Assembly (NCBI GenBank): GCA_900547475.1 | Contig: URGW01000005.1 | Coordinates: 1 to 64,000, forward strand | From: an uncultured Clostridium sp. | Lineage (GTDB): Bacteria > Bacillota > Clostridia > Clostridiales > Clostridiaceae | DNA: 64,000 nucleotides | Direction of reading: 5' to 3' | Shown: positions 27,534-36,727 of the stretch, one piece after another | Position numbering within the stretch: the first letter of the stretch is position 1 | Layout of the letters: each line of letters opens with the position of its first letter | Notes under the pieces: generated by a model | Seen by the model: only the letters and a program-made list of their open reading frames with translations | Told to the model about the DNA's origin: nothing | The model's database searches: none | Program-made: the position numbers and the translations under genes

Positions 27534-28631
27534 TTAATAATTCTTTAATTCTCTTAACATTGCTGGGCTTACACCATAATACTTTTTAAATTTTCTATAG
27601 AAATAGCTTGTATCTGCATATCCAACTTGTTTTGCTATATCATTAATTTTCATATTTGTATTTAATATTAATTCTTTTGCTTTGCTATTCTTTTCTTTAT
27701 TTAAATAATCTGAAAAAGACATTCCAACTTCTTTAGTAAATAGCTGTCCTAAATATGAACTATTTATATTAAAATCATTAGCTAATACTTTAAGGCTTAA
27801 ATCTTCATAGTAGTATTCTTTAACCTTTCTTACTATTTGTTGAATAACTGGACTGAATTTCTCTGTATTAGCATTCATAACTTTTAATAAATTATCAACT
27901 TCTAAAATTATAAAATATTTTATATTTTCTCTAGACTTTTCATTAAATAGCTTTATTATATTACTAATTAAACTATCTTCTCCAACATTTTTATCAATTT
28001 TGAATTCATATGATATCTTATCCATTAATAAAAATATTTTAACTGATAGGTCAAATATATTTTTAGTTGAAAGTTCTTTTTTATCAAATAATGTTTCAAG
28101 GTATCCTATAATTTTTAATCTATCCTTTTCCATAATTAACTTATGTAACTTGTCCATTTCATCTTCAAAGCTCAACTTTTCATATTTATCATTAATTGAA
28201 GCTTCATTACTTAATAATTTATTTAATTGCTCTTCTAAATTATTATTTTTTTCTGATTCCAACTTCTTTTTACAAATTTTTTTAATTGTTTCTTCTAGCT
28301 CAATATCATCTATTGGTTTTAAAATATAGTTTTCAACCCCTAAAGTTATTGCCTGTTGAGCATATGAAAATTCATCATATCCACTTAAAACTATAAAGCT
28401 AACATCTTTATTGATTTTCTTTATTTCACTTATTAAAGTAAGTCCTGACATAATAGGCATATTAATATCTGTTATTATAATATCTACAGGCTCCTCTTTA
28501 AATTTTTCCAAAGCATCTCTTCCATTTTTAGCTTCATGAACAATTTCTAAATCCATGCTATTCCAATCTAAAATATACTTTAATCCATCTAAAATTAGTT
28601 TTTCATCATCAACAAACATTAATTTATACAT
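27534..28631 (-). CDS. Response regulator with AraC-type HTH (YesN-like)
   Basis: 365 residues. A receiver domain (1-120) has the phospho-acceptor Asp in IIITDINMP and acidic MFVDDEKL at the N-terminus. A linker of about 130 residues follows, then two AraC HTH motifs at the C-terminus (YYEDLSLKVLANDFNINSSY and MKINDIAKQVGYADTSYFYR). YesN-type regulators activate sugar ABC and glycosidase genes. The gene follows the cognate histidine kinase gene with only 2 nt between them. The natural target is the divergent or neighbouring N-glycan operon. Confidence 0.92.
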   Translation of the reverse strand: MYKLMFVDDEKLILDGLKYILDWNSMDLEIVHEAKNGRDALEKFKEEPVDIIITDINMPIMSGLTLISEIKKINKDVSFIVLSGYDEFSYAQQAITLGVENYILKPIDDIELEETIKKICKKKLESEKNNNLEEQLNKLLSNEASINDKYEKLSFEDEMDKLHKLIMEKDRLKIIGYLETLFDKKELSTKNIFDLSVKIFLLMDKISYEFKIDKNVGEDSLISNIIKLFNEKSRENIKYFIILEVDNLLKVMNANTEKFSPVIQQIVRKVKEYYYEDLSLKVLANDFNINSSYLGQLFTKEVGMSFSDYLNKEKNSKAKELILNTNMKINDIAKQVGYADTSYFYRKFKKYYGVSPAMLRELKNY

Positions 28632-28633
28632 CT

Positions 28634-30376
28634 TTATTCCCCTCTCATCGGTATATTCAAGATAATCCTTGTACCATTTTCAAATTCTTCATCTATTTTT
28701 AAGCCATACTCTTCTCCATAAAGAAGCATGATTCTCTCATGTGTATTTGCTATTCCTATTGACTTTCCTGTAAAATCCTTATCTTTTATCTTTTGATTTA
28801 TTTCATTAATTTTATTTTTATCTATTCCTATACCATTATCCTCAATAACGATTTTTATATTGTTACCATCTTTAAAAATATTTATATGTAATTCATTATC
28901 ATAATCTTCTCTTCTGATTCCATGTACTGTATAATTTTCAGCTAATGGTTGCAATATGAACTTTATTATTTCTTTATTTAATAATTCAGGTTCACAATTT
29001 ATATAATAATTAAATTTATCATCATATCTAAATTTAAATAATTCCAAATACTCCTTACAATAATTAATTTCTTTCTTAATTGTTATTATGTCATCTTCTT
29101 TTAATTGATTTCTAAATAAGTTTCCTAAAAGAAATAACATTCTTCCAACATCTCTATTCCCATTTGCTATGGCCTTCATTCTTATGGACTCTAAAGTATT
29201 ATATAAAAAATGTGGATTTATTTTACTTTGTAATGATAACATTTCAGCCTTTCTTCTACTAATTTCAGCTTCTTTTTTATTCATTTCAGCTAAATAACTA
29301 ATTTCTATATGCTTTTTTAAATCAATGCACATATCATTAAATTGGGTAGCTATATAATTAAGCTCATCTTTATCATCAGTAATATCAATTCTTACATCAA
29401 GGTTTCCTTCTTTAACTTGATCCATAGTTGTTATTATTTTATTCATTCTTTCACTTAAGTTTTTTAACTTAATATGAATTATAAAAACAGCTACTACTAC
29501 CACTAAAATATCTATAAATATTAACATTAAATAATAAGTTATCGGCAATTTTGTAGCCTCATAACTATTAATCCTTCCTAAAACTATATTACCTAACTTA
29601 TCTACAAGTACATTAGTATAATAAATACTTCCATCTAAGTTTATCTTATCTTCTATAGATAGTTTCCCAACATATTCTAACAACATTTCTCTATCATAAT
29701 TATCATCTGAGTCAAATATAACTTTTCCATATTGATCTATTATAATAGCATCATCTCCATAAGATTGTACTATTTCATCAATAACCGCATTATCATATGT
29801 TATTAGTATTAATCCTTCCTTTTTTAAATCTATTGGATTACTAATTTCCTTTATGTAAGAAGTTTTGCCATTTTCAGATATAACCTTCTGATTTTGCATA
29901 TTTTCTACAGTGTTTCTATCTAAAATTTCTTTCCTTATTGTTCCGTCTGTATCAAGTTCTATTAACTCTTGTCTTGAATATGATACAAATTTAATACTTA
30001 CAATTTGTCTATAAGTATTAAAAGCTTGATTAACATATCTTTGAATTCCATTATAAAACTCTAAGTCAGACTTTGCTAAATAGTCTAATTTCATTCTTAA
30101 ATAAGTTGTAGAATCATTATTTAATAAATTTACAAGATCTGTTGCAATAAAGCTTTGATCATAAATACCATTTACTATTCTATCTGCTGAATTACTATTT
30201 TTAATTAACTCTAGCTCAATATCTTCTATCATCTTTTTATTTAAATATAATTTTTGATCTTTAATATTTTCTTTAGAATAATATATAAAATATGCATCTA
30301 ATGATAAAACACAGGTTATTAATATTGCTGTATAAATTATAAATAATCTCTTATAAACTTCATTGTATTTTCTCAT
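28634..30376 (-). CDS. Sensor histidine kinase (YesM-like)
   Basis: 580 residues. Membrane segments near 10-30 and 285-305 enclose an extracellular sensor of about 250 residues. A HAMP domain (about 305-360) and the HisKA_7TM-lacking LytS/YesM-type kinase follow, with the phospho-accepting His in KINPHFLYNTLESI near 395 and the ATP-binding N/G boxes QPLAENYTVHG and IEDNGIGID in the C-terminal part. Partner of the response regulator directly downstream. Probably senses an extracellular glycan product or the loaded binding protein. ATG start with AGGAGATT upstream; divergent from the YesL-like gene. Confidence 0.92.
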   Translation of the reverse strand: MRKYNEVYKRLFIIYTAILITCVLSLDAYFIYYSKENIKDQKLYLNKKMIEDIELELIKNSNSADRIVNGIYDQSFIATDLVNLLNNDSTTYLRMKLDYLAKSDLEFYNGIQRYVNQAFNTYRQIVSIKFVSYSRQELIELDTDGTIRKEILDRNTVENMQNQKVISENGKTSYIKEISNPIDLKKEGLILITYDNAVIDEIVQSYGDDAIIIDQYGKVIFDSDDNYDREMLLEYVGKLSIEDKINLDGSIYYTNVLVDKLGNIVLGRINSYEATKLPITYYLMLIFIDILVVVVAVFIIHIKLKNLSERMNKIITTMDQVKEGNLDVRIDITDDKDELNYIATQFNDMCIDLKKHIEISYLAEMNKKEAEISRRKAEMLSLQSKINPHFLYNTLESIRMKAIANGNRDVGRMLFLLGNLFRNQLKEDDIITIKKEINYCKEYLELFKFRYDDKFNYYINCEPELLNKEIIKFILQPLAENYTVHGIRREDYDNELHINIFKDGNNIKIVIEDNGIGIDKNKINEINQKIKDKDFTGKSIGIANTHERIMLLYGEEYGLKIDEEFENGTRIILNIPMRGE

Positions 30377-30430
30377 ATTGAATCTCCTATTTTTACTAAT
30401 TCTTCATATATTTTATCATTAAATCATCAT

Positions 30431-30459
30431 TTGACAAAGTAAACGTTTTTAATTATACT
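30431..30459 (+). promoter_or_regulatory. Sigma-A promoter with cre-like operator in the spacer
   Basis: TTGACA (30431-30436), a 17-nt spacer and TATACT (30454-30459) make a near-perfect sigma-A promoter facing the YesL-like gene. The spacer contains AGTAAACGTTTTTA (30438-30451), identical over 13 nt to the site before the permease operon. Confidence 0.8.
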
Positions 30460-30496
30460 TAATTTTACTATAAAACCCAAAAAAGGAGAAATACTT

Positions 30497-31171
30497 ATGA
30501 ATAATATTTTTACTCTTCAAAAAATACTCAATTTCTTTAATTATGTATTTTATTTCTTTGTACTTAACTTAGTATTTTTATTATTTAATATCCCATTACT
30601 TGCTTTTATATTTTTAGTAGGTATAAGTAAGATTGGAACTTATTTGCCACTTTTTTTAATAACACTGATTCCATTTGGTCCATCTATTACAATGCTTCTT
30701 TACTGTACTGGTAAACTAATTAGAAATAAGGACTTAGATCTTATATATGATATTAAGCTTGGTCTGAAATTAAACTTTAAACAATCTATTATTATATGGA
30801 TTGTAGAATTAGCATTAATATTTATTTTAAATATCAACATTAAATTCTTCTCAAGTTATAGCGTAATATTATCTGGTATATTTATATTAATTGCATTGAT
30901 ACTTCTATTTACAAGTCCTTATATTTATGTACTTATAAGTAGATTTTCTATGAATACTAAGGATATTATTAAAAATTCTTTTATATTAGTATTTACTAGA
31001 CCATTAATATCAATTGCTAATATATTTTCAATAGTTTTTACTTTAATTTTATTTGAAATATCACCTGGAACAACATTCTTGTTCATAGGAAGTGTACTAG
31101 CCTTTTTAATTAGTTATTGTAATAAATACTTATTAACAGAACTTGAAAATAACTCTAAAAATAATAATTAA
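30497..31171 (+). CDS. YesL/DUF624 family membrane protein
   Basis: 224 residues with about five hydrophobic segments, matching the DUF624/YesL family that is found with YesMN systems and LplB/YtcP-type ABC importers in Firmicutes. Function unknown; a helper role in the transport or sensing of oligosaccharides is inferred from this steady partnership. AAAGGAG lies upstream of its ATG, and a strong promoter with a cre-like operator precedes it. Divergent from the sensor kinase gene. Confidence 0.8.
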   Translation: MNNIFTLQKILNFFNYVFYFFVLNLVFLLFNIPLLAFIFLVGISKIGTYLPLFLITLIPFGPSITMLLYCTGKLIRNKDLDLIYDIKLGLKLNFKQSIIIWIVELALIFILNINIKFFSSYSVILSGIFILIALILLFTSPYIYVLISRFSMNTKDIIKNSFILVFTRPLISIANIFSIVFTLILFEISPGTTFLFIGSVLAFLISYCNKYLLTELENNSKNNN

Positions 31172-31183
31172 TATTTAAGCTCT

Positions 31184-31278
31184 AGGATATATTAGATTTC
31201 CTAAAAATATTATAAAGTTATATAAAAAAGTTTAACTTTGTATAATATTTACTATAAATCTAATATATCCTTATTTTT
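31184..31278 (+). terminator. Large hairpin terminator after the YesL-like gene
   Basis: 16-bp perfect stem AGGATATATTAGATTT with its complement at 31256-31271, followed by TATTTTTTT. The loop is long (56 nt) and AT-rich. Confidence 0.7.
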
Positions 31279-31400
31279 TTAAAATTTATAGTTATTTTTA
31301 GTGGATAAATTATTAATATACTTGCTTTATTAAAGAAATGTCTTATAGTGCTATTTAAAATAAGTATTAGTCGATATAAAATTATTATTGTTACACACAC

Positions 31401-31489
31401 CTACTGCTGTTTTAAATCATGTAATCTTATACATCATATAAATTACACCCTTATTTTTTATATTATTTATTTTGATTTAAAACAGTAGT
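31401..31489. repeat. Inverted repeat in the GH125 5' region
   Basis: Perfect 13-bp stem CTGTTTTAAATCA (31407-31419) / TGATTTAAAACAG (31473-31485), extended by CTACTG / CAGTAG-like pairs. It lies in the 373-nt spacer between the YesL-like gene and GH125, which otherwise shows only the terminator at 31184 and AT-rich DNA. Confidence 0.55.
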
Positions 31490-31544
31490 GTATATATCTT
31501 AACTTTAAATATTATTGATGGAAAATTTAATTGGAGGAATAAAT

Positions 31545-32855
31545 ATGGTTAATATTACAGATACAATAACAGAAACTACTAAAACTTCAGAAATTAAAGC
31601 TCTTATTCGTAAAATAGGTGCTGATTTATCAAATAAAATTGATGATATTAAACTTAAAAACATATTTTATAACTGCTTTATTAATACAATGGAAACAACA
31701 GTTGAATATAATGAAGAAAATATGGATACATTCATAATTACTGGTGATATACCTGCTATGTGGCTTAGAGATTCTACATCCCAAATTGAACATTACTTGC
31801 CTTTTATTAATGAACATGAGGATTTAAAAAAGCTTTTTGTAGGCCTTATTAATAGACAAGTATTTTGTATTTTACATGAGCCATATGCTAATGCCTTTAA
31901 TAAAACAGCTAATGGTCAAAAATGGGATAACGATATTACAAAAGATAGTCCTTGGGTTTGGGAAAGAAAATATGAAATTGATTCACTTTGCTTCCCTGTA
32001 AGACTTATTTATAAATACTGGAAAAAATCTAATGATTCTTCTTTCTTTAATAATGAAATTAGAAAGGTATTTTATAAAATAATAGATCTTTGGAAAATTG
32101 AACAAAATCACTTTGAATCATCTGATTACTCATTCCAAAGATTAAATTGTTCACCTACAGATACACTTACTAACAAAGGGTTAGGTGATCCTGTATCTTA
32201 TACTGGAATGACTTGGTCAGGTTTTAGACCTAGTGATGATGCTTGTAAATATAATTATTTAATTCCATCAAATATGTTTGCAACTGTGGTTCTTGGCTAT
32301 ATTTCAGAAATAGCTGAAGTTGTATTTAAAGATAACGAATTAAAAAATATTTCAGATGAATTAAGATGTGAAATTGAAAAGGGAATAAATAAATATGGTA
32401 TCATACATACCGAAGAATTTGGTGATATCTATGCCTATGAAGTTGATGGTTTAGGTAATTATAATCTTATGGATGATGCAAATGTTCCAAGTCTTTTATC
32501 TATTCCTTATATTGAATATAAAGATATTGATGATGAAATATATCAAAACACAAGAAAATTTATTTTAAGTAAAAATAATCCTTACTACTATGAAGGATCT
32601 GTAGCAAAAGGTATAGGAAGTCCTCATACTCCACCAGAATATATTTGGCATATTTCATTATCTATGCAAGGATTAACTACTAAAAATGAAACAGAAATAC
32701 TTGATTTAATTAATACACTAATAAATTCTGATGGAAATACAGGTTATATGCACGAAGGATTCCACTGTGATGATTCTAATAAATTTACTAGAGAATGGTT
32801 TGCATGGTCAAACTCGCTTTTCGCAGATTTTATATATAAAAAATATATTAAATAA
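31545..32855 (+). CDS. Exo-alpha-1,6-mannosidase, GH125
   Basis: 436 residues of the inverting GH125 family, which removes non-reducing alpha-1,6-mannose from N-glycan fragments. Family signatures are GDIPAMWLRDSTSQ (near residue 65) and WSGFRPSDDACKYNY (near 225), and the HEGFHCDDSNKFTREWFAW end segment. No signal peptide, so it is cytoplasmic and works with GH38. The start is the ATG at 31545, 6 nt after TTGGAGGA; an in-frame ATG 30 nt earlier lacks a ribosome site. It is convergent with the amino-acid ABC operon, with REP palindrome 4 between them. Confidence 0.93.
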   Translation: MVNITDTITETTKTSEIKALIRKIGADLSNKIDDIKLKNIFYNCFINTMETTVEYNEENMDTFIITGDIPAMWLRDSTSQIEHYLPFINEHEDLKKLFVGLINRQVFCILHEPYANAFNKTANGQKWDNDITKDSPWVWERKYEIDSLCFPVRLIYKYWKKSNDSSFFNNEIRKVFYKIIDLWKIEQNHFESSDYSFQRLNCSPTDTLTNKGLGDPVSYTGMTWSGFRPSDDACKYNYLIPSNMFATVVLGYISEIAEVVFKDNELKNISDELRCEIEKGINKYGIIHTEEFGDIYAYEVDGLGNYNLMDDANVPSLLSIPYIEYKDIDDEIYQNTRKFILSKNNPYYYEGSVAKGIGSPHTPPEYIWHISLSMQGLTTKNETEILDLINTLINSDGNTGYMHEGFHCDDSNKFTREWFAWSNSLFADFIYKKYIK

Positions 32856-32866
32856 ATTGAAAATAT

Positions 32867-32921
32867 TGTAACAGCCTCCGGGGTCAATCCAAATAATGGA
32901 TTGACCCCGGAGACCATTACA
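32867..32921. repeat. REP palindrome 4 (GTCAATCC-arm type, one arm decayed)
   Basis: Two 25-nt arms around loop AATAA, the reverse complement of the loop in palindrome 3, so it is inserted in the opposite orientation. The right arm differs at its outer end (GAGACCATTACA instead of GAGGCTGTTACA). It lies 5 nt from the stop codon at 32927 and between convergent genes. Confidence 0.9.
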
Positions 32922-32926
32922 ATATT

Positions 32927-33649
32927 TTACAATACCTTTGATAAGAAATCTATTGTTCTTGGATTCTTTGGATTTGAGAATATTTCCTCTGGAGTACCTT
33001 GTTCTACAATATTCCCATTATCCATAAATATAATTCTATCTCCAACTTCTTTTGCAAATCCCATTTCATGAGTAACAACTACCATTGTCATTCCTTCTTT
33101 TGCAAGATCCTTCATAACATTTAAAACTTCTCCAACCATTTCTGGATCTAATGCAGAAGTTGGTTCATCAAATAGCATAACATCTGGCTCCATAGCTAAT
33201 GCTCTTGCTATTGCTATTCTTTGCTTTTGTCCACCAGAAAGTGATGATGGATATGATTTTACTTTATTACTTAGACCAACTCTGTCTAATAACTCCATTG
33301 CTTTCTTTTCTGCCTGAGCTTTACTAATACCTTTAACCTTAATAGGAGCTATTGTTAAGTTTTCTAATACAGTCTTATGTGGGAAAAGATTAAACTGTTG
33401 GAATACCATTCCCATCTTTTCTCTAATTTTATTTATATCAACTTTTTTATCTGTAATATCATTATCCTCAAATATTATTTTACCTGAAGTTGGCTCCTCT
33501 AATAAGTTCAAACATCTTAAAAATGTACTTTTCCCTGATCCTGATGGACCTATTACAACTACCACTTCACCCTTTTTTATATGTTCATCTATTCCTTTTA
33601 AAACATCATTTTTTCCAAAACTTTTATGAAGATTACTAACGCGAATCAC
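32927..33649 (-). CDS. Polar amino-acid ABC transporter ATP-binding protein
   Basis: 240-residue GlnQ-class ATPase. Walker A is GPSGSGKST near residue 35, the Q-loop is QQFNLFPHKTV, the signature LSGGQKQRIAIARAL and Walker B VMLFDEPTSALDPE follow, and the H-loop His is in VVTHEMGF. Overlaps the permease gene by 14 nt, so the two are translationally coupled. It energises import of a polar amino acid; the substrate is not evident. Confidence 0.95.
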   Translation of the reverse strand: MIRVSNLHKSFGKNDVLKGIDEHIKKGEVVVVIGPSGSGKSTFLRCLNLLEEPTSGKIIFEDNDITDKKVDINKIREKMGMVFQQFNLFPHKTVLENLTIAPIKVKGISKAQAEKKAMELLDRVGLSNKVKSYPSSLSGGQKQRIAIARALAMEPDVMLFDEPTSALDPEMVGEVLNVMKDLAKEGMTMVVVTHEMGFAKEVGDRIIFMDNGNIVEQGTPEEIFSNPKNPRTIDFLSKVL

Positions 33650-34316
33650 TTTTTTTCATTCTCCTTTCTATAAGAGATATAATTCTACCTAATGTAAATG
33701 TCATAATAAAATAGAATCCTGCTGCTACTATATATGGCTCTAATCCAAGATATGTAGAACCTACAACCACTTTTCCTGCAAACATTAATTCATTAACACC
33801 TATAATTGATGCCATTGAAGATTCCTTAATTATTGCAACGAATTCATTTCCTATTGCAGGTAATATATTTTTAACTGCTTGAGGTATTACAATTAATATC
33901 ATTGCAGTGCTTTTTTTCATTCCTAAACTTCTTGCAGCTTCCATTTGCCCTTTATCAACAGCTTCTATACCAGCTCTTACTATTTCTGATACATATGCTG
34001 CTGAGTTTAACGCTATTGCTATTATTGCTGATGTAAATGGACTTAAATCTATTCCAAAAAACATCTTTGATCCTGCATACATAATTAATATTTGTAATAG
34101 CATTGGTGTTCCTCTAACTATTTCAATATAAACTACTGCTATTACTTTTAAAGGCTTAATCTTCCAAATATGAAAGTTTGAAGTCTTCATAAAAAATAAT
34201 AAAGAACCAAATATTGCCCCAAAAAATACTGTAATTAACGAAATTAATAATGTATATTTAACACCTTCTAAATAGTAAGGCATATATTGTGGCACAAAAC
34301 TAAAATCAAAATTCAT
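33636..34316 (-). CDS. Polar amino-acid ABC transporter permease
   Basis: 226 residues of the HisM/GlnP class, with five or so membrane segments and the EAA loop GQMEAARSLGMKKSTAMILI. VRGTPMLLQILIMY is the family's conserved segment after TM2. The gene overlaps that of the ATPase and follows the binding-protein gene after a 148-nt spacer with an imperfect hairpin that may uncouple binding-protein mRNA from the rest. Confidence 0.93.
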   Translation of the reverse strand: MNFDFSFVPQYMPYYLEGVKYTLLISLITVFFGAIFGSLLFFMKTSNFHIWKIKPLKVIAVVYIEIVRGTPMLLQILIMYAGSKMFFGIDLSPFTSAIIAIALNSAAYVSEIVRAGIEAVDKGQMEAARSLGMKKSTAMILIVIPQAVKNILPAIGNEFVAIIKESSMASIIGVNELMFAGKVVVGSTYLGLEPYIVAAGFYFIMTFTLGRIISLIERRMKKSDSR

Positions 34317-34464
34317 TTTTTCTCCCTCTCTTTTTGTCTTATATAAAATTTACTATTTAACAGATTCTTTCAGAAATTAAGTAATTAAATAATCATTCCT
34401 CACTTACTTAATTCTTAAATTTCTAAAAGTCCCTGCTATAACTAAATTCTACACTTTTAATATT

Positions 34465-35307
34465 TTATTCAACTATATTAACACTACCTGCTAATTCATT
34501 AGCTTTTACTATATACTCATCCATTTTTCCTGTCTCATTTAATTCTTTAATAACTTCATTTATTTTAGCTAATAACTCTGGATTATTTTTAGCCATACCA
34601 ACTGCATTTCCACCAGTTTTATCTTCGTATATTGGAGTACCTACTGCTAATTCTGGATTAGATTTAACTGCCATTTCTGCTACTGGCTTTTCCATAATTA
34701 CTGCATCAACTTTTCCTGCTTTTAACTCTAAAATTAAGTTATTAACATTGTTTAATAGTTGTAAGTCAGCATTTGGAACTTCACTTCTTGCAATTTGTTC
34801 TTGAGTTGATCCTAATTGAGCTCCAACTTTTGCTCCTTCTAAATCAGCAAAAGTTTTATACTTGTCCACATCTTCTGATCTTACTAATATTCCATGTTGT
34901 GAATTATAATAAATTTCTGAGAAATCTACTACTTTGGCTCTCTCTTCTGTAGGATTCATTCCTGATACTACTAAATCTATCTTTCCTGCTGGTAATGCTG
35001 CTACTAATGCATCAAAATCCATCTCTTGAATTACTAATTCAACTCCAAGAGAATTTGCTATCTCATTAGCTATATCAACATCAAATCCTCCAATAACATC
35101 TTGTCCATTTTCATTTATGTAATGGAACTCATATGGTGCATAATCTGCACTCATTCCAACAACAACTTTTCCCTTTTCTTGAATAGTTGCTAATAAATCT
35201 TTACTTTCTTTTTCACTTTTATTAGATGCCCCACATCCAACAAATCCCATAGTAATAATTCCTAATAATGCACTTGCAACTACTTTTTTTATTAATCCTT
35301 TTTTCAT
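34465..35307 (-). CDS. Polar amino-acid ABC transporter substrate-binding lipoprotein
   Basis: 280 residues. The lipoprotein signal ends FVGCGAS (Cys-25), followed by a family 3 solute-binding fold: VVGMSADYAPYEFHY near 50, GFDVDIANEIA near 75 and DLVVSGMNPTEER near 110, the last carrying the Arg that binds the ligand's carboxylate. First gene of the three-gene importer. Arginine, lysine, glutamine and cystine are all possible ligands from the motifs alone. Confidence 0.93.
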   Translation of the reverse strand: MKKGLIKKVVASALLGIITMGFVGCGASNKSEKESKDLLATIQEKGKVVVGMSADYAPYEFHYINENGQDVIGGFDVDIANEIANSLGVELVIQEMDFDALVAALPAGKIDLVVSGMNPTEERAKVVDFSEIYYNSQHGILVRSEDVDKYKTFADLEGAKVGAQLGSTQEQIARSEVPNADLQLLNNVNNLILELKAGKVDAVIMEKPVAEMAVKSNPELAVGTPIYEDKTGGNAVGMAKNNPELLAKINEVIKELNETGKMDEYIVKANELAGSVNIVE

Positions 35308-35549
35308 ATTTAAATCCCCCTTATTACTCTGTATAAATCATTTCCTTAACTACGGTATAATTATACACTATAAAATCATATTTATGCAATACTTTTTTAT
35401 ATTTTTTATATTTATGCATAAATGTCATATTGTAAATGAATATTTATATCTATAAACCATCTAAAAATTATTTATTTTATTTTGTCTATTTTTTAGTACA
35501 TGTTGAATAAAATATTATGAATAACTTATATTTATTTAGGAGTGATTTA

Positions 35550-36632
35550 ATGTCTACATCAAAAGAAAGACACCTATTCCCCGGTGGAAATACTTCAAAA
35601 GGATTTTATTCCTTTTACAGATATATACTTCCACAAGATGACGCTAAACGAATTCTTTGTATAAAAGGTGGTCCTGGAACTGGTAAATCTCAATTAATGA
35701 AAAAGGTTGCAGCTCACTTTAATAAAAAGGGTTATACAATTGAATATCATCACTGTTCTTCAGATCCTAATTCTTTAGATGGAGTTTTAGTAAAGGAGTT
35801 AAACATAGCTTTATTAGATGGTACTTCTCCTCATATAGTTGATCCTATTACTCCTGGTGCTGTTGATGAAATACTTAATATGGGTGATGCTCTTGATATG
35901 GATACCCTTGCTAAAAATAAAAAAGAAATAATAGCTTTAAACAAAGAAATAAGTAAAAATTTCAAGAGGGCTTATAGATTTTTAGGTTCAGCTAAATGTA
36001 TTCATGATGATTGGAGTAGCTTAAACTATGATTCCTTGGATTCTAATAAAATTTATAATTTGATTGAGAATTTAAAGAATAATATTTTTAAATCTGATAA
36101 ATTTGGATATGGTAATGAACGTCATTTATTTGCAACTGCAATTACCCCTGATGGAATCATTACTTATGCTGATTCTTTAAGCACTGACTTTAAAAAGAAA
36201 TATATATTAACTGGCGGTCCCGGATTTAGTAAAACAGATATTTTGAAATTTATAGGTAGTTGCGGTCAAAAGAAAGGTTATTTTATTGAATATATGCATG
36301 ATCCTTTTATTCCTGAGCGTATTGAGCATATATTTATTCCTGAAATCTCCACTTGTATTATAACTAATAATGAAATTAATCAAGCTAATTATACTGGAAT
36401 AGAATATAATTTGTTTGATTATACTAAATCTAATTTATCTTCATCAAAAAATAATGATATAAAATATAACAGTGATTTATTCTATAATTTAGTTAATAAG
36501 AGTATTTCTTTAATTAATAATGCTCATATTTTACATGATGAATTGGAATCATATTATATTAAAGCTATGGATTTCTCTGTGGCTGATAGTATATATGAAA
36601 AAGTAATTAAAAAATTCGAAAAATATGAATAG
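35550..36632 (+). CDS. PRK06851-family double P-loop ATPase-like protein
   Basis: About 360 residues made of two related nucleotide-binding halves. The first has an intact Walker A, KGGPGTGKS (near residue 40). The second has GGPGFSKT near 225, where the Gly before Lys is replaced by Ser, so it may not bind ATP normally. Known only as a conserved Clostridial/Bacillus family of unknown function. The start at 35550 is chosen because AGGAGTGA lies just upstream; an in-frame ATG 33 nt earlier does not have one. Monocistronic with a terminator at 36690. Confidence 0.8.
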   Translation: MSTSKERHLFPGGNTSKGFYSFYRYILPQDDAKRILCIKGGPGTGKSQLMKKVAAHFNKKGYTIEYHHCSSDPNSLDGVLVKELNIALLDGTSPHIVDPITPGAVDEILNMGDALDMDTLAKNKKEIIALNKEISKNFKRAYRFLGSAKCIHDDWSSLNYDSLDSNKIYNLIENLKNNIFKSDKFGYGNERHLFATAITPDGIITYADSLSTDFKKKYILTGGPGFSKTDILKFIGSCGQKKGYFIEYMHDPFIPERIEHIFIPEISTCIITNNEINQANYTGIEYNLFDYTKSNLSSSKNNDIKYNSDLFYNLVNKSISLINNAHILHDELESYYIKAMDFSVADSIYEKVIKKFEKYE

Positions 36633-36689
36633 TAATAATTAATTGCTAATATCTAAATATTTAATATTTTAAATTATATATTGAAATAA

Positions 36690-36720
36690 AAAATGAGGCC
36701 TTAAAAAGCCTCATTTTTTA
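36690..36720. terminator. Bidirectional intrinsic terminator
   Basis: Stem AAAATGAGGC / GCCTCATTTT with loop CTTAAAAA and T-runs on both strands, between convergent genes. Confidence 0.9.
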
Positions 36721-36727
36721 TAAATAA

